DNA from: Chrysogorgia sp. JL179-B06
Lineage: Eukaryota > Cnidaria > Anthozoa > Scleralcyonacea > Chrysogorgiidae
Assembly (NCBI GenBank): GCA_035772405.1
Contig: JAYKKM010000005.1
Span: 4,262,501-4,326,500, forward strand
DNA length: 64,000 nt
Direction: 5' to 3'
A program made the translations under genes and the position numbers. Below the pieces are notes generated by a model. The model ran no database searches and was not told the origin of the DNA. It saw nothing but the letters and a program-made list of their open reading frames with translations. Below are positions 48,289 through 62,287 of the stretch, piece after piece; positions within the stretch are counted from its first letter, which is position 1; the number at the start of each line of letters is the position of its first letter.

Positions 48289-50574
48289 ATATGCTTATGA
48301 AAATAATTTTTTTCCAGTTTTTTGTTTTGAGGTATATGTTTCGAAAATACTTTCATATTTGTTATTTTTTAAAAACAAAATTGATCAATTTGTTAAAAAA
48401 TCTTTCACAGAGACTGGGTCCGAATTTAACTCTGATGACGTCAAGATGTTTGTAAACACAGAGAGAGAGAGAGCGTATTTAAAAAAATATGTCAAGTGAT
48501 TCGGCAACTAGTGTTGTGAGGAGCGCCAGCAACGCAATATCTTCTCCTGTGTTTTGTAGCTTTCTCACTAATTTCTGCCATCTTTACACTACTTGCAAAC
48601 ACCTTGACGTGTCAAACACATCAACAAGTTAACCACTTTTGGCTGAAATGTTCCTTCTTTTATAGCCTATTTCAGTGCCCTAATAACGTTTTAAAGAATC
48701 TTTCCTGTTCAATATGTTCTAAACGCATACTGAACATTTAAAAACTGCAACAATAAATTTCGTTTCACAGGCACTTTAAAAAAGTAAAGAAAATTATAGT
48801 GCATATGAAGTAAAAATGAAGTTTGCTTCATTTGAAAGAACTTTTGAAACAATATCTAATTTTATATATCGCCTCGTTTATGAGATATTTAGGTTTGTTT
48901 GATATGTAAATGAGATAACATGTGACGTCATGTTGGTGACTTTGGAAACCATTTTGACTTATTGGAAAATTATGTATATTTTTGGGTTTATTTAACGAAA
49001 TCACTTGAAATTTTGCACATGAATGCATCTATTGACACGACTTAATAGTTTTGGACGAGATATGGAAGATCCTCAGAGACCCGGAGAGGAATCGAAAGTG
49101 TAATTACCTTCTGATTGCCGTTGTGAGATGCTCTAACACATTGCAGAGCTACCAAGACTGAGATGATGTACAATGATGTACTTTTCAATAGTTTTGCTAA
49201 ATGTTATTAAATAACCGGTCTATAATAGACAACATTCAGTCAAAGAATAAAAATTATACTTAAGTAAACAGTTTAGTAATGATTGTTAACCAATGAAAAG
49301 TCAAGAGCACGCAAGATGATTAAGTGTAAGTTTTACCAATAAATTATTTAATACTTTTAACTTACTATTATTTTTATGCCGTGCTTGATCACAATTTACA
49401 TGAATACCTTTTCAGTATTGCGCATTTTCACTAGGTTTGAATAGTTTATTTTTATAAGTAACTTGATCAACTATGTGAGTTTAGGTAGAAACGGATTTGG
49501 CATATGGAATTTATTTGTACTTTAGATTACAATTGATTCCATATATTCTATACAATTTTAAAGTTTCATCCGGTGATATAACCTTATTCAACACTGGCAG
49601 GAAGCTTCTTGTGAAGCGTAGGCAGATGCAAAACTGTTAATTACTATAACTGTCTAATTTAAAATGGGGTGCTTTGTACGAAGATGCAAATAACGCAAGC
49701 GAATAATGAAATTACAAGAAGAGAGACACTCTTCTCTGGTAAAAATGCGTCGAAACCGATCAACCCTTTATCACTTTTGTATCTTTAAAATGACATTATT
49801 TCTTCTCATCAATCGTTTGGCCAAATGACATTAACGCTGATACCTCTCGACGCTGAAGTCTCCCAAGAGTTTTGTGCATTTCGGTTCCATAAATACTAGT
49901 TTAAACAACACGTCTAATTCACAGCATGGGATTTTATACACACCTGTGCTTAATATAGCAATAGATACTATACTTAGCTTGCACAAGGAAACGATGAGTC
50001 GAAAGAAAGATAATATTGCCTTGGGGGATAATTTCTGCATATTTCTGATATTATACACTATACTCTATAGGTTATTCTTTGGACAGTTTTGTCGTTTTAT
50101 TTTTATTGCAGTTTTTGTAACGGGTGTTTTTCAATCTGTTGTAATAACTGTATTCCCAAACATTACTTGTGCTTGCTTTCGAATGTTTAGACTTCTCTTG
50201 GCTATACATCAGACTTGATGGCGTGTTGCTATTAGCAACGAATACGTTATCACATTATGAAATACTACCTGCTGCGTATCCTCAATGTACTAGTATAATA
50301 ATGCATAGTAGGACTAGCCTTTCATTGGTGGCGGTGCCATGAAGTGTCTATGGGGATGCAGATAACAAATCACCGTCGTGGCCACCCATCACCCTGCTAC
50401 CTCGATTTACTTCTTATTCTGTTAAAGAATGTGGGTATCACTGATCCATTGTAATATGAACTCTTAAAAAATGAAAGCTACTCGATGATATTCAAAAATT
50501 GTTGATAAAAGTTTATTTCATTTAAGATTTTAAGATTAGATTTTCTTACAAAGAGCGATAGTCTTCCATTTATT

Positions 50575-52071
50575 CTATTTTTTTATGTATACATATGCAA
50601 CATTTAATTCTTCTTCGATCCATTTCCAGCACGCCTCTCCTGTTTTGTAATCACACATTGAGTACAAAACTTTGTGAGAGAACTTCACAGGCTTGCAAAA
50701 TGTTATGCTGCAGTTGACGCATTTGGCGTAAGGTATCATTCTTGGAAAGCGTAGGGGTTTGTCATTGATCATCCATTTCCATGGACAGTTGGTTGACAGT
50801 TCGTTTAACATGGAGCTTTTCCTGTGAATGGTAGATTTCGTCGACGACGATTTTTGAACGAAGTCGTAACGTTGCCTGAAGGTTTTCAGTATGGGTGGCT
50901 CTTGAACGTTTGATGGCGGTAGCTTATAACATGTTTGACCAGTCGAAAATGGAAATATGATTGGATAGATGATTACAGCAAAGAGCTAAAATAATAAAGA
51001 GAAAAGTTAGCTTTTAGTTAACCTTGTAAAAGAGCAGAGAATTTTTTCGGAAAACAGACATGCACATTTTACATGAAGAAAACATAATTAATGTATTTCA
51101 TGAAATATTTAAATATATATTTAACAATTATGCCAAGAGTTCATATACGAGAGCGAGTGGTATAATTGTTTTATAATATAAGACACTGCATGGTATTTAC
51201 TATAGGTTTTTTTTCGTGTTCTTTTATCAAGCAAATACCTGATTTCTTGCTCATTCTCTTCAGCAAAACATTTGGCCAATTTGTTTTTTCATTTCTAATG
51301 GGTATGAGCTAATAGCTGGACAGTATAAGAACCAAGGAAATGGCAGAAAAACTCACATCTGGTGAATCATGTCTATATTATAAATGTTTTTATTTCCTGC
51401 CTTTGTCGACCTCAGAGACTCCTTGAACACCAAAACACCAAAGCTACGTGAAGCCTCTGTATACAGCGGGTACCATTACGTCCGAAGTTATGTGTTTCTT
51501 CTTTAAATATATGTATATGTGTTGTGCACAGCTTTTTATCATAAAAAATTATCCGTTGTTAGTGAAATCGGGATCCAAGTGTCAATAAATATTAATAGAA
51601 ACAGGAAAAGGCAACATATCAACAGCATTTTTTAGTCGAAGGAATATTTCACCGGTGTAATGATTGTAGGAGCTTTGAATTGACAGACCATACAAAGTGA
51701 ACGATCGTCAAGCTCAAATCATGATTGATTATTACAACCTTAAAACAATTAACGACTGGTGTTTAAACTTTTAAACGAGAATCTGCATGGACGGGTTAGC
51801 TGTTCTTTAGCTATAAACTTTTTTTAAACAAATGCAGGATGTCGCTAATAACTACTCATGTAAACCTATAGACAAGTGTAAACTATAGGTGTAGATTCCC
51901 ATATTTTTCTTAACCCGTTGAAGGTTGTAGTCTGACAGCCGAAAGCTCGTACCAATAAAAACTTATATCAATGAACGCTTGTTTTATATCATTATGTTTA
52001 AACCTGATATCGGCTCGTATATTTTTTCTACTTACCATACTATTCACAATTTGTTTAATTTCCATTTTCAT
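50575..52071 (-). CDS. IL-17-like secreted cytokine, copy 6 (two exons)
   Basis: This is the sixth copy. Exon 1 is 52036-52071 and exon 2 is 50575-50985. The product is 148 residues with the same signal peptide and cysteine pattern. One distinguishing change is Met for Val in the core (CPWKWMIND). The same change appears in the inverted exon fragment at 48078-48288 in unit 5, which points to this copy as the source of that fragment. It is of the core subtype upstream and in the intron. Confidence 0.77.
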
Positions 52072-53105
52072 ATATTCTTTCTGAGTGTATTTTGTGTTTG
52101 AGTCATTTCATAGAGAAACTGACTTTATATACAGCAGGCAATACAGTGGGTTTGTACCTAAATTTATTTTCATTACAATAGAACAATTATAATATTTGAC
52201 ATCTGCAAGATGTGCTGAAAGCAAGTTGTAGCTGCACCTTCCTGAATCCACCAGTACTCATATGCAAATATTAAATATATAACGAAAATTTATATGGCCA
52301 CCGCGCACTAGAACACCATCCAAACAACAGACCAGCTATAGCAATTACAGTACTTTGAAGTAGTTGATATTAGCCAAACATTTACCTTCTTAACATTTGA
52401 CGAATTCAATTTGGCAATTTTTAACATGATTAACCGCTTCATACTGAATCAGCTACAATACATGAGGGTTCTTTATTGGAACGTTTACACAGTGGGGGAC
52501 GGTAATTGCTTTATCCACGTAAATTATCCAAACAGCGAGGGGTACCCGACTGTTTCCATGATTTAATATTACGAAATAGATACGATACATGCGGTGTTAT
52601 CAGTGTATGCGGAACTATAAGGAAGTGACACATCGAAATCCTATCATGTACAAGATCAATTCTCTGATCATCACTCTCGTTTTGTGATTTGGTGTTGTGC
52701 ATGCAGGTGATCAGAGAGAGCCTTCCGTTATATCAAAGCATGCATGTTCCTTGAATATGACTTCCGGTGTGACTGTGCAGAGGAAGTTAGGAAGTAGACA
52801 TGCATCGGTTAGCTGAGTGTTTCATGATAGCAACTTTCCATGCAGCACTATCTAATGCTAGTTCCTTACGCAAACCCTTCTTCCCCAAATCTGTTTTCAC
52901 AACCTTCTTCCATGTCTTCCTAGGTCTCCCTTTCCCCCTTCTTCCACCATATATCTAAATCAATAATCTTGATCCATCTTCTGCATGACGTTATCAAACT
53001 AAACCAGTCCGCCTACTCCTACCGATAACACTGATGCTAACCAGCTCCAAATTATCTCTTAGCTCCAAATCTATTCCTTTGTGGTGCTTTTTGTTTTAAC
53101 CGCAT

Positions 53106-53306
53106 ATGAAGTACATCATTGTATATAGTTCATATAAGATGTATTCAAATCAGCGCCTATTGATTCCATTTTATGATGAGGCTGAAATTATTAAATGTTC
53201 AATAATTTACAAGAGAATAAACGGGAATAGTCCCGCTTATATTTATGATATGTTTCCACGTAAAATAGACGTACATTCAAGAGTTACTATAGACAGGACA
53301 TATTAA
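53106..53306 (+). pseudogene. LINE reverse transcriptase C-terminal fragment, unit 6
   Basis: This is the same frame with one substitution (HSRV in place of HSRL). Confidence 0.55.
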
Positions 53307-54229
53307 TATTGTCATGTTCGCGCTATAATTGTGAGAATGAAGGTGTAAGTTCATAGTCACTACGGAATAACATTTTTAATAATTCTTAACATATAGTAAT
53401 TCTTAGAAATAGTTCTTTTAATCATTTTATTGTAAACAGTATAGTCTGAGGGCTAGTAGTTTATTAGTTTTTATTCTAACTGTCACTTGTCAACCCCGTG
53501 AAATAAAGTTGTTAATTTATTGCATGGCTAAAGTACATGACGCATTGCATGGCTAAAGTACAACACTAACATGGCAATACATAGGAACATAATGATGGAA
53601 AGTTATCTCAGTTTGAATCAAAGTCTCGGCTCAACAATCTTCTGTAGGGAGTCCGTTCTTAAGTCTCTCGATTATGGGTGGATGGCATCTAATGGTTACT
53701 CGCTTATAGCGAGTTGCGAGCACGTTCTTTTAGGTGAATGGAATACCCCAGGCAACAGGCTAGAAGCCCAATTGATAGGTGTCCGACCAAGGATGACTGG
53801 ATATAAGAGGATTAGGACATGAAATATTTTTGAGAATTGATATTCCCCCGCATATAAGCGCACGCTGACGCATGCGCCTTTTAAACAATCAAAATCTGCG
53901 AGTTTGATAGACAGGAACAGAATACCGTACTTTTAATAATTACATGCTTTATAGATCTCGGCGCTTTTACCCGGTATTGGCATGGAACTTCAATGCCATT
54001 GTTTCTTTTATTCTCGTGGGGTATGGCTAGAGGTGCGCCTTATGCGAATTTTTATAGGCGCATGCGCCTCTAAACGACCATTTTGACACCGAAGATTATC
54101 GAAAAATCTTGAATTTTTGCTTACAGGCGCATGCGCTTATATGTGGGGGAATAGGGTACGAAATAATTTTAATGACTATTGATGTTGTTAAGCAAAGCAC
54201 TAGATTCAAAAAGCATTTGCTACTAAATA

Positions 54230-55571
54230 TTGTGCCGCAGTAACTCGATTTTTATAGTCTTTTTCCACGAGGGTGTCCTCTATAGAGGTCCTGAATTGGC
54301 CGACCTGATCGTTGAGTCGTTCTACAGAGTCTCTAGAGATATATCGCCGTTGAATTTCACAAAAATCCCAGTCTCCATTGTCCCTGATGAATTTATCATA
54401 ACTCCTCAACAAGTTTAACTTCTAGTTCGGATAAAAATTTATAAATCTACTTATCCTGACGAAATACCAAATTATCTCCTTAAATCCTTTGCGCTCTTCC
54501 TAAGTAGTCCCATATGCTCTCTTTTTAACTCTTCAATTGTCCAAGGTTTCCTCCCAGCTGTCTGGAAATGTGTAAATGTCTTACCCTTACCCAAGACAGC
54601 CAATCTCCAATTTCTGTACGGCGATATCAAGAACTGTTCTACGACATGTACTAATTAACCTCGTTCTTCACTGCATGGTTATAGCGGCAACCGATTTAAC
54701 CCGGCTCAGTTATCAGATCCTGTATGATTGATTTCTCGAAAGCTTGATCACAATATCCTGCTCAATAAACTTCGTAACTTAGATGTACCTCCTACTCTGC
54801 TCAATTGGTGAGCTCATTTCTTGCAAGGTAGAAACTGGGTCAAATTAAGACTAAAACTGACTGGTTAAAAAACCAATTAAATTTGGTTGTATCAGATTCA
54901 CAAATTAATCTTTTTTTACGGGTTGAAACAGCCGAATTTTGTTGGTTGAAACAACCAAAATACGGTCATTTTATTCAAGATATTTGGTTATTTTAACCAT
55001 TCAAATTGGTTATGAATCTGAGACAACCTACCAAATCGATAATTGTTTCAACCAATCTGTTTTTACAGTGCGGAAAGCAGTCAACGCATGCAGGTGTCCC
55101 TCAAGGAACCAAACTTGCAGGTCCTTTGTTCTTTCTCGTGATGAAAATGATTTGCTAACAAATCTTCCTATGTAAAAGTTTGTAAATGATTGCACCGTAT
55201 ATGAAGTTGTTTCTCGCCCATCTCACTATCTGTGACTGGACTGAATCTAACAATATGCGTTTAAATGTTAAGAAAACAAAGGAGTTCCGGATATCCTTTT
55301 TGAAATCTCCTGTAGAACTCGATAATTGTCTTTCAACAACTCCTCGTTAGATATCGTAGATCATTTCAAACTCCAGGGATATCCGACTACACCTGGAACC
55401 AGCTACATGTCGCTGGTATATGTGCTAAAGCTAGTAAACGTTTATATGCACTCCGACTACTTAAACGAAACGTTATACAAACCCGAGACATCGTTATGGT
55501 TTTCTGCTCGTTTCTTGGTAGTTGATATATTTTTAAAATTCAAGGTGAAGCGCTTTCAACGTAAAAACTGA
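54230..55571 (+). pseudogene. Decayed LINE reverse transcriptase, unit 6
   Basis: The same remnant as in other units, with the MITE at 54852-55070 and small private indels. Confidence 0.72.
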
Positions 55572-56917
55572 ACTGAATTATTATATTAATTATTATATTA
55601 TTATAATCTTTATTTATCCACGGTAAATTCACCAAGTTTTACAAAATAATAACAATAATTACATAAAAAAATAAATTACAGTCATATAGTAAAAATGTTC
55701 CAAGTATAATCTATTACACAACTATTTTATCACTAATTTTCATAAATAAACAAGTGATGTTTACAGGTGACATATTGTTTATGGTATCATGCATAAAAAA
55801 GTGCTTATGAAAATAATTTTTTCCAGTTTTTTGTTTTGAGGTATGTTTCGAAAATACTTTCATATTTGTTATTTTTTAAAAACAAAATTGATCAATTTGT
55901 TAAAAAATCTTTCACAGAGACTGGGTCCGAATTTAACTCTGATGACGTCAAGATGTTTGTAAACACAGACAGAGAGAGAGAGCGTATTTAAAAAAATATG
56001 TCAAGTGATTCGGCAACTAGTGTTGTGAGGAGGGCCAGCAACGCAATATCTTCTCCTGTGTTTTGTAGCTTTCTCACTAATTTCTGCCATCTTTACACTA
56101 CTTGCAAACACCTTGATGTGTCAAACACATCAACAAGTTAACCACTTTTTGGCTGAAATGTTCCTTCTTTTATAGCGTCTATTTCAGTGGCCTAATAACG
56201 TTTTAAAGAATTTGTTCTGTTCAATATGTTCTAAACGCATACTGAACATTTAAAAACTGCAACAATAAATTTCGTTTCACAGGCACTTTAAAAAAGTAAA
56301 GAAAATTATAGTGCATATGAAGTAAAAATGAAGTTTGCTTCATTTGAAAGAACTTTTGAAACAATATCTAATTTTATATATCGCCTCGTTTATGAGATAT
56401 TTAGGTTTGTTTGATATGTAAATGAGATAACATGTGACGTCATGTTGGTGACTTTGGAAACCATTTTGACTTATTGGAAAATTATGTATATTTTTGGGTT
56501 TATTTAACGAAATCACTTGAAATTTTGCACATAATGCATCTATTGACACGACTTAATAGTTTTGGACGAGATATGGAAGATACTCAGAGACACGGAGAGG
56601 AATCGAAAGTGTAATTACCTTCTGATTGCCGTTGTGAGATGCTCTAACACATTGCAGAGCTACCAAGACTGAGATGATGTACAATGATGTACTTTTCAAT
56701 AGTTTTGCTTAAACTTAGATTAAAATGTTATTAAATAACCGGTCTATAATAGACAACATTCAGTCAAAGATTAAAAATTATACTTAAGTAAACATTTTAG
56801 TAAGATTGTTAACCAATGAAAAGTCAAGAGCACGCAAGATGATTAAGTGTAAGTTTTACCAATAAATTATTTAATAATTTACATGAATATTTTTTCAGTA
56901 TTGCGCATTTTCACTAA

Positions 56918-59403
56918 ATTTATTTGTACTTTAGATTACAATTGATTCCATATATTCTATACAATTTTAAATTTTCATCCGGTGATATAACCTTATTCAA
57001 CACTGGCTGGAAGCTTCTTGTGAAGCGTAGCCAGATGCAAAACTGTTAATTACTATAACTGTCTAATTTAAAATGGGGTGCTTTGTATACGAAGATGCAA
57101 ATAACGCAAGTGAATAAAGAAATTACAAGAAGAGAGACTATCTCTGGTAAAAATGCGTCGAAACCGATAAACCCTTTATCACTTTTGTATCTTTAAAATG
57201 ACATTATTTCTTCTCATCAATCGTTTGGCAGAATGACAACGCTGATTACCTCCCGACGCTGAAGTCTCCCAGGAATTTTGTGAATTTCGGTTCCATAAAT
57301 ACTAGTTTAAACAACACGTCTAATTCACAGCATGGGATTTTATACACACCTGTGCTTAATGTAGCAATAGATACTATACTTAGCTTGCACAAGGAAACGA
57401 TGAATCGAAAGCAAGATAATATTGCCTTGGGATAATTTCTGCATATTTCTGGTATTATACACTATAGGTTATTCTTTTATTTGGACAGTTTTGTCGTTTT
57501 ATTTTTATTGCAGGTTTTGTAACGGGTGTTTTTCAATCTCTTGTAATTAGCTGTATTCCATGCAAACATTACTTGTGCTTGCTTTCGAATGTTTAGACTT
57601 CTCTTGAATATACATCAGACTTGATGGCGTGTTGCTATTAGCAACGAATGCGTTATCACATGATGAAATACTACCTGCGTACTAGTATAATAATGCATAG
57701 TAGGATTAGCCTTTCATTGGTGGCGGTGCCATGAAGTATCTATGGGATGCAGATACAAAATCACCGTCGTGGCCACCCATCACCCTGCTACCTCGATTTC
57801 CTTCTTATTCTGTTAAAGAATGTGGGTATCATCCATTGTTATATGAACTCTTAAAAAATGAAAGCTACTCCATGATATTCAAAAATTGTTGATAAAAGTT
57901 TATTTCATTTAAGATTTTAAGATTAGATTTTCTTACAAAGAGCGATAGTCTTCCATTTATTCTATTTTTTTATGTATACATATGCAACATTTAATTCTTC
58001 TTCGATCCATCTCCAGCACGCCTCTCCTGTTTTGTAATCGCACATTGAGTACAAAACTTTGTGAGAGAACTTCACAGGCTTGCAAAATGTTATGCTGCAA
58101 TTGACGCATTTGGCGTAAGGTATCATTCTTGGAAAGCGTAAGGGATTGTCATTGATAACCCATTTCCATGGACAGTTGGTTGACAGTTCGTTTAACATGG
58201 AGCTTTTCCTGTGAATGGTAGATTTCATTGACGACGATTTGTGAACGAAGTGGTAGCGTTGCCTGTAGGTTTTCAGTATGGGTGGCTCTTGAACGTTTGA
58301 TGGCGGCAGCTTATAACATGTTAGACTAGTCGAAAATGGAAATATGATTGGATAGAGGATTACAGCAAAGAGCTAAAATAATAAAGAGAAAAGTTAGCTT
58401 TTAGTTAACCTTGTAAAAGACTAAAGAGAATTTTTTCGGAACACAGACATGCACATTTTACACGAAGAAAACATAATTAATGTATTTCATGAAATATTAC
58501 TGAATAATTTCCTAATATATTTAACAATTATACCAAGAGTTTATATACGAGAGCGAGTGGTATATACATGTAATTGTTTTATAATATAGACACTCGTGGT
58601 ATATTTACTATACGTTTTTTTTTCACGTTCTTTTATCAAGCAAATACCTGATTTCTTGCTAATTATGCGCTTTAACAAAACATTTGGCATTTTGTTTTTT
58701 CATTTCTAATGGTATGACTGATAGCTTGCCAGTATAAGAACCAAGGAAATTGCAGAAAAACTCATATCTGGTGAATCATGTCTATGTTATAAATGTTTTT
58801 ATTTCCTGCCTTTGTCGACCTCATGAGACTCCTTGAACTGGTTCAGGTCCGAAGCTATGTGTTTCTTCTTTAAATATATATATATTGTGCACAGTTTTTA
58901 TCATAAAAATTTATCTGTTGTTTGTAAAATCGGGATCCAAGTGTTAGCGTCCATAAATATTCGATTATTACAACCTTAAAACAATTAACGACTAGTGTTT
59001 AAACATATTTTAAACGAGAACCTGCATGGACGGGTTAGCTGTTCTTTAGCTATAAACTTTTTAAAACAAATGCAAGATGTCGCTAATAACTACTGCAAAC
59101 CTATAGACAAGTGTAAACACTGACAACTATTTTCTATAGAACACTTACCATACTATTCACAATTTGTTTAATTTCCATTTTCATATATTCTTTCTGAGTA
59201 CTGCTCACTTATATAGTTCACTTTAGATGTGTATTTTGTGTTTGAGTCATTTCATAGAGAAACTGACTTTATATACAGCAGGCAATGCAGTGGGTTTGTA
59301 CCCAAATTTATTTTCATTACAATAGAACAATTATAGTATTTGGCATCTGCAAGATGTGCTGGAAGCAAGTTGTAGCTGCACCTTCCTGAATCCATCAGTA
59401 CTC
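56918..59403. repeat. Array unit 7 (outer type, truncated)
   Basis: Only the first third of a unit is present: the left flank and the IL-17-like gene. Homology ends near 59403, shortly after CTTCCTGAATCCA. Its sequence is closer to unit 1 than to units 2 to 6. This is the right-hand edge of the array. Confidence 0.88.
57962..59184 (-). CDS. IL-17-like secreted cytokine, copy 7 (two exons, outer type)
   Basis: This is the seventh and last copy. Exon 1 is 59149-59184 and exon 2 is 57962-58372, joined in phase 0 by a 776-bp intron with a GTAAGT donor. It resembles copy 1 rather than copies 2 to 6: it has ACWRW, the ATG at Met61, the short intron end and the TATATAA element upstream. Private changes include STSLTC for STGQTC at the signal peptide end, RYHFVHK for RYDFVQK, and NDNPL for NDKPL. 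All seven mature cysteines are kept, so the changes look tolerated rather than degenerative. The unit ends about 220 bp upstream of the start, where homology to the other units stops. Confidence 0.77.
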
Positions 59404-59404
59404 T

Positions 59405-60340
59405 GCACGTTATGCATGCTTTTACAGTAATTATACACACAGTGAGTACATTTACATATCAAACAAATCTTAATATTTCAAGTAGGAGAGTTTATTTCGA
59501 ACTGAATTTTTCACTGCATAAACACATTAATTCCCCACTGTTCAGTGCAGGTATTTCACACAAAAATTAAACACTTTGGGCTATTTCGTTGTTTAGTTTG
59601 ATGTCTTATGAAACAATGAAATTCAGAACAACACAAGCTTGATAGTTAAATGCTCTCAATTAATGGGTTATCTATTTTTTAAGTAAAATAACTAAACACT
59701 GCGCTATGAAGGCTTCGAACAGTAAGCGGGCAAGGGCTTGTTGCGTACAAGTATTTCTGGTTTATTGCAGCAAGAGTACTGAAGGCGTATACTTGATGTT
59801 ACGTCAAGATAATGGCTAGTATTGATATCTGCTGACCAAGAAAATGGCGGAGTGTAAAGAGAAACGGTCGGCGAGTGGGGACTAGGACTAGTTAATATAT
59901 TACCAACTGTTTTTTACTGTTTTTAACTGTTTTTAGGAGTACATGATTAAAGATTAAAGACCAATAATCGGCAATTGTCAAATGCTTTCAGATTACCAAT
60001 AATGGGTAATTCCACAACAGTAAAGTGTAGGATTCTAGAACCCAACCCCAACACAACACAAATCCTAACCCTAACCCCCCGCCTTAAGTGTCTCTAACTC
60101 TTACGATGCTTTATTTTAGAAATAATAGCTGATTTTAATTTCGAATTTTACTACCGATAGTCTATGTTACGTCATTTCGGGATTTATATGAAACTTCACC
60201 AGTTTCATGCACTCGCGTTGTTTCAACTTGGGTATTATAGATGTTTCTAAAATTCATTAATAACTCATGAAATAATCGTCCAATGAATCCATCGAAATTC
60301 GTCACATGATGACTTTATACCGTGATATAGACCGCCGCAG
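59405..60340. other. Flanking DNA with a telomere-like repeat piece
   Basis: No gene was recognised. At 60033-60100 the sequence (GAACCCAACCCCAACACAAC followed by CCTAACCCTAACCC) is the reverse complement of part of the repeated block at 20640-20745, so a related repeat lies here. Confidence 0.5.
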
Positions 60341-60346
60341 ATTCGT

Positions 60347-60436
60347 TTAATATGCATATATAGATCACATTACCCATGTACCTTTATGATAAAGTACGTG
60401 TGATCATGGTGTGATCTATATATGCATATTAAATGA
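60347..60436. repeat. Hairpin repeat
   Basis: TTTAATATGCATATATAGAT is mirrored about 65 bp later by ATCTATATATGCATATTAAA, each followed inward by CACA-type sequence. It is a short perfect-armed palindrome typical of a MITE. Confidence 0.75.
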
Positions 60437-60439
60437 ATA

Positions 60440-61215
60440 AACCGGGTCAGTTTACCGCAATCATCTGTAGTCGTTTGAGTTGATGTACAGAAGATTTAGA
60501 ACATTAAATCTTTCAAAATTACACAAGTTTGTCGCTGGATAAGCCAATTTTCGCCCATTAATCGGTACTTTTCGCTTGTTAAAAACCTTGAAATATATCT
60601 ATACCTCACCATAATAGAACAACGTGTATACGCTACGGTCTCTGATATTTTAACAAATTATTACCACAAAATACCGCTTCTTTCACAGCGACAGACATTC
60701 CAAAACAATCTTCCTTAAACTAGCTATAAGCTGGATACGAAATTCTCTGTTGCTATCTCAGCTTCTAACAATTCGCTTCATTAAATTACTACCCAGCAGC
60801 AATAACCAACGTGCATTTATCTGTCGAATATAGTCTTAAATAACAATATTTCAAGCTCCTCTTTGTAAATCTTGTCGAAAAAAATATATCATTTAAAACG
60901 GTACGGCTTGTTTATGGCTCTATGAAGAATATATTATCGACTAGCGAAGTTCCTCATCTGTTTAGCTCACTGCTAAGCGGGAAGTCTGCCGAAGCTTTCA
61001 CCACTTTTCTGTGCACCTCCTTCGCTGGATCGAAACAAATGCAGTAAATTTGAATATTCAAAACGCAAGGCTAAATGGCATTGCAAGCACCATTGCTGTT
61101 TCTGTCATTCAACCACTAACTTTCTGACAGTTCAATGAACGATAAGAACAATAGAACCATTGTGATGCGTAATCCTCTTATTATTTCAGTGGCTGACAAG
61201 ACAAAAGGTGATTTC
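60440..61215. other. No recognisable gene
   Basis: Scattered short frames only. A TTATTTCAG acceptor-like site at about 61190 is not followed by a convincing exon. Confidence 0.45.
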
Positions 61216-61219
61216 AGAA

Positions 61220-61310
61220 GCCATTTAAAAACCTCATCATCGTGCTTTATCATTGTATATAGCCGCGAGCCGATACAATGATAAAGCACTCTGACTCGGT
61301 TTTTAAATAG
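61220..61310. repeat. Hairpin repeat
   Basis: ATTTAAAAACC...GTGCTTTATCATTGTAT is mirrored by ATACAATGATAAAGCAC...GGTTTTTAAAT around a short CCGCGAGCCG centre. It is likely a MITE. Confidence 0.75.
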
Positions 61311-62090
61311 TACTTAAAACGATCAAAGCATATTTTATACAAGTTCATGTTTGTCATTCCACAATGGCGGTTATCCTCTTCTATTTTGTGTCTTTTCGAC
61401 ATCAGGGATTCAGGGGTCAACAATCCCCGTTACATAATCAGGGTATGGGTCCTACAATATCACGGATGAAACATGCAAAAACAATAGCATTTCCCGTGTC
61501 TACCACTGGGTTTTTCTATGGCTTAAGAAACATCTGTAATATAGACAGCAGATGGCTATACAAAAGTTCTAATTTCTTATCCAATGGTCCAATATAACTC
61601 GTAACCAATAAGTGTATTTGCGGTTTCATATAAATATATTCCTGCACCTTTCCATTTTATTTTCATAAATAAAAAATTCTGAACTTATTTTCACAGATAG
61701 TAGAATATCTCAATATCTCAATATGATAGAATATAGAATATCTTTTAAATATCTAAATATCTCTATATCGGATTTGATAAATGAAGAGTTATCTCTATAT
61801 ATAGGATTTGATAAATGAAGAGTTATTTCATATCCATATGATATTTATAGCATTTTTCACATGCCATAAGTGGAAATTTTAGTCAATTCTCATTTCAAGT
61901 TATAACTGTTGGTCCATTCCTTTCAGTTAGTTGATGAATTTGTGATATATCTAACGCTATATTTACCAGTGGCTTTAAGACAACCTATTAAAACAAAAGT
62001 TTAAAAGATTAAAATTTTATCAATAAAAACACAACGATTAAGAACGAAATGAGCGTTATGTGAAGCGAGATTGAAGTTATGGACGATACG
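61311..62090. other. AT-rich DNA with a short tandem duplication
   Basis: The segment GGATTTGATAAATGAAGAGT occurs twice, near 61769 and 61803. An unrecognised 77-codon frame lies at 61364-61597. No supported gene was found. Confidence 0.45.
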
Positions 62091-62132
62091 TGGACGATCG
62101 TCAAGCTCATATCCTCAGAAAAATTATTTTGA

Positions 62133-62201
62133 GTCCCGTACAGGAATCGAACCTGTAACCTGATTGCCGATGAGACGCTCTAACCATTGAGCTAACGAGA
62201 C
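62133..62201 (-). repeat. tRNA-derived SINE head (tRNA pseudogene)
   Basis: On the minus strand GTCTCGT...ACGGGAC form an acceptor stem. GCTC/GAGC form a D stem, and ACAGG TTCGATT CCTGT forms a perfect T arm with a B box. The anticodon arm is about 3 nt too short, with a 5-nt loop and a mismatch, so it is not a normal tRNA. A second, truncated copy lies at 62389-62427, and degenerate copies lie in array units 1 to 6. Confidence 0.6.
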
Positions 62202-62287
62202 TCAGATGGAGAGTGAAATTTACAATGATGTACTGATTCAATTGATATATGTACTGCCTATGCGGTAATATATCGGTAATGCTTGGA

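Larger units (their letters stand above)
41006..49478. repeat. Array unit 5 (core type, rearranged)
   Basis: This 8,473-bp unit is enlarged by a 912-bp insertion (45798-46709) and an inverted IL-17-like exon fragment (48078-48288). It has private deletions, including one at the 5' end of its IL-17-like gene and one of about 85 bp near 48029. Confidence 0.92.
49479..56917. repeat. Array unit 6 (core type)
   Basis: This unit of about 7.44 kb has all parts in the standard order. The boundary with unit 7 is placed where a deletion joins CATTTTCACTA to AATTTATTTGTAC, removing the usual junction sequence. Confidence 0.9.

Noticed and set aside
61364..61597. 77-codon plus-strand frame
   Set aside because: No recognisable domain, no splice or promoter context, AT-rich repeat surroundings.
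62133..62201. Functional tRNA gene
   Set aside because: Acceptor, D and T arms are good, but the anticodon arm is about 3 nt short with a 5-nt loop, and repeated copies point to a SINE.
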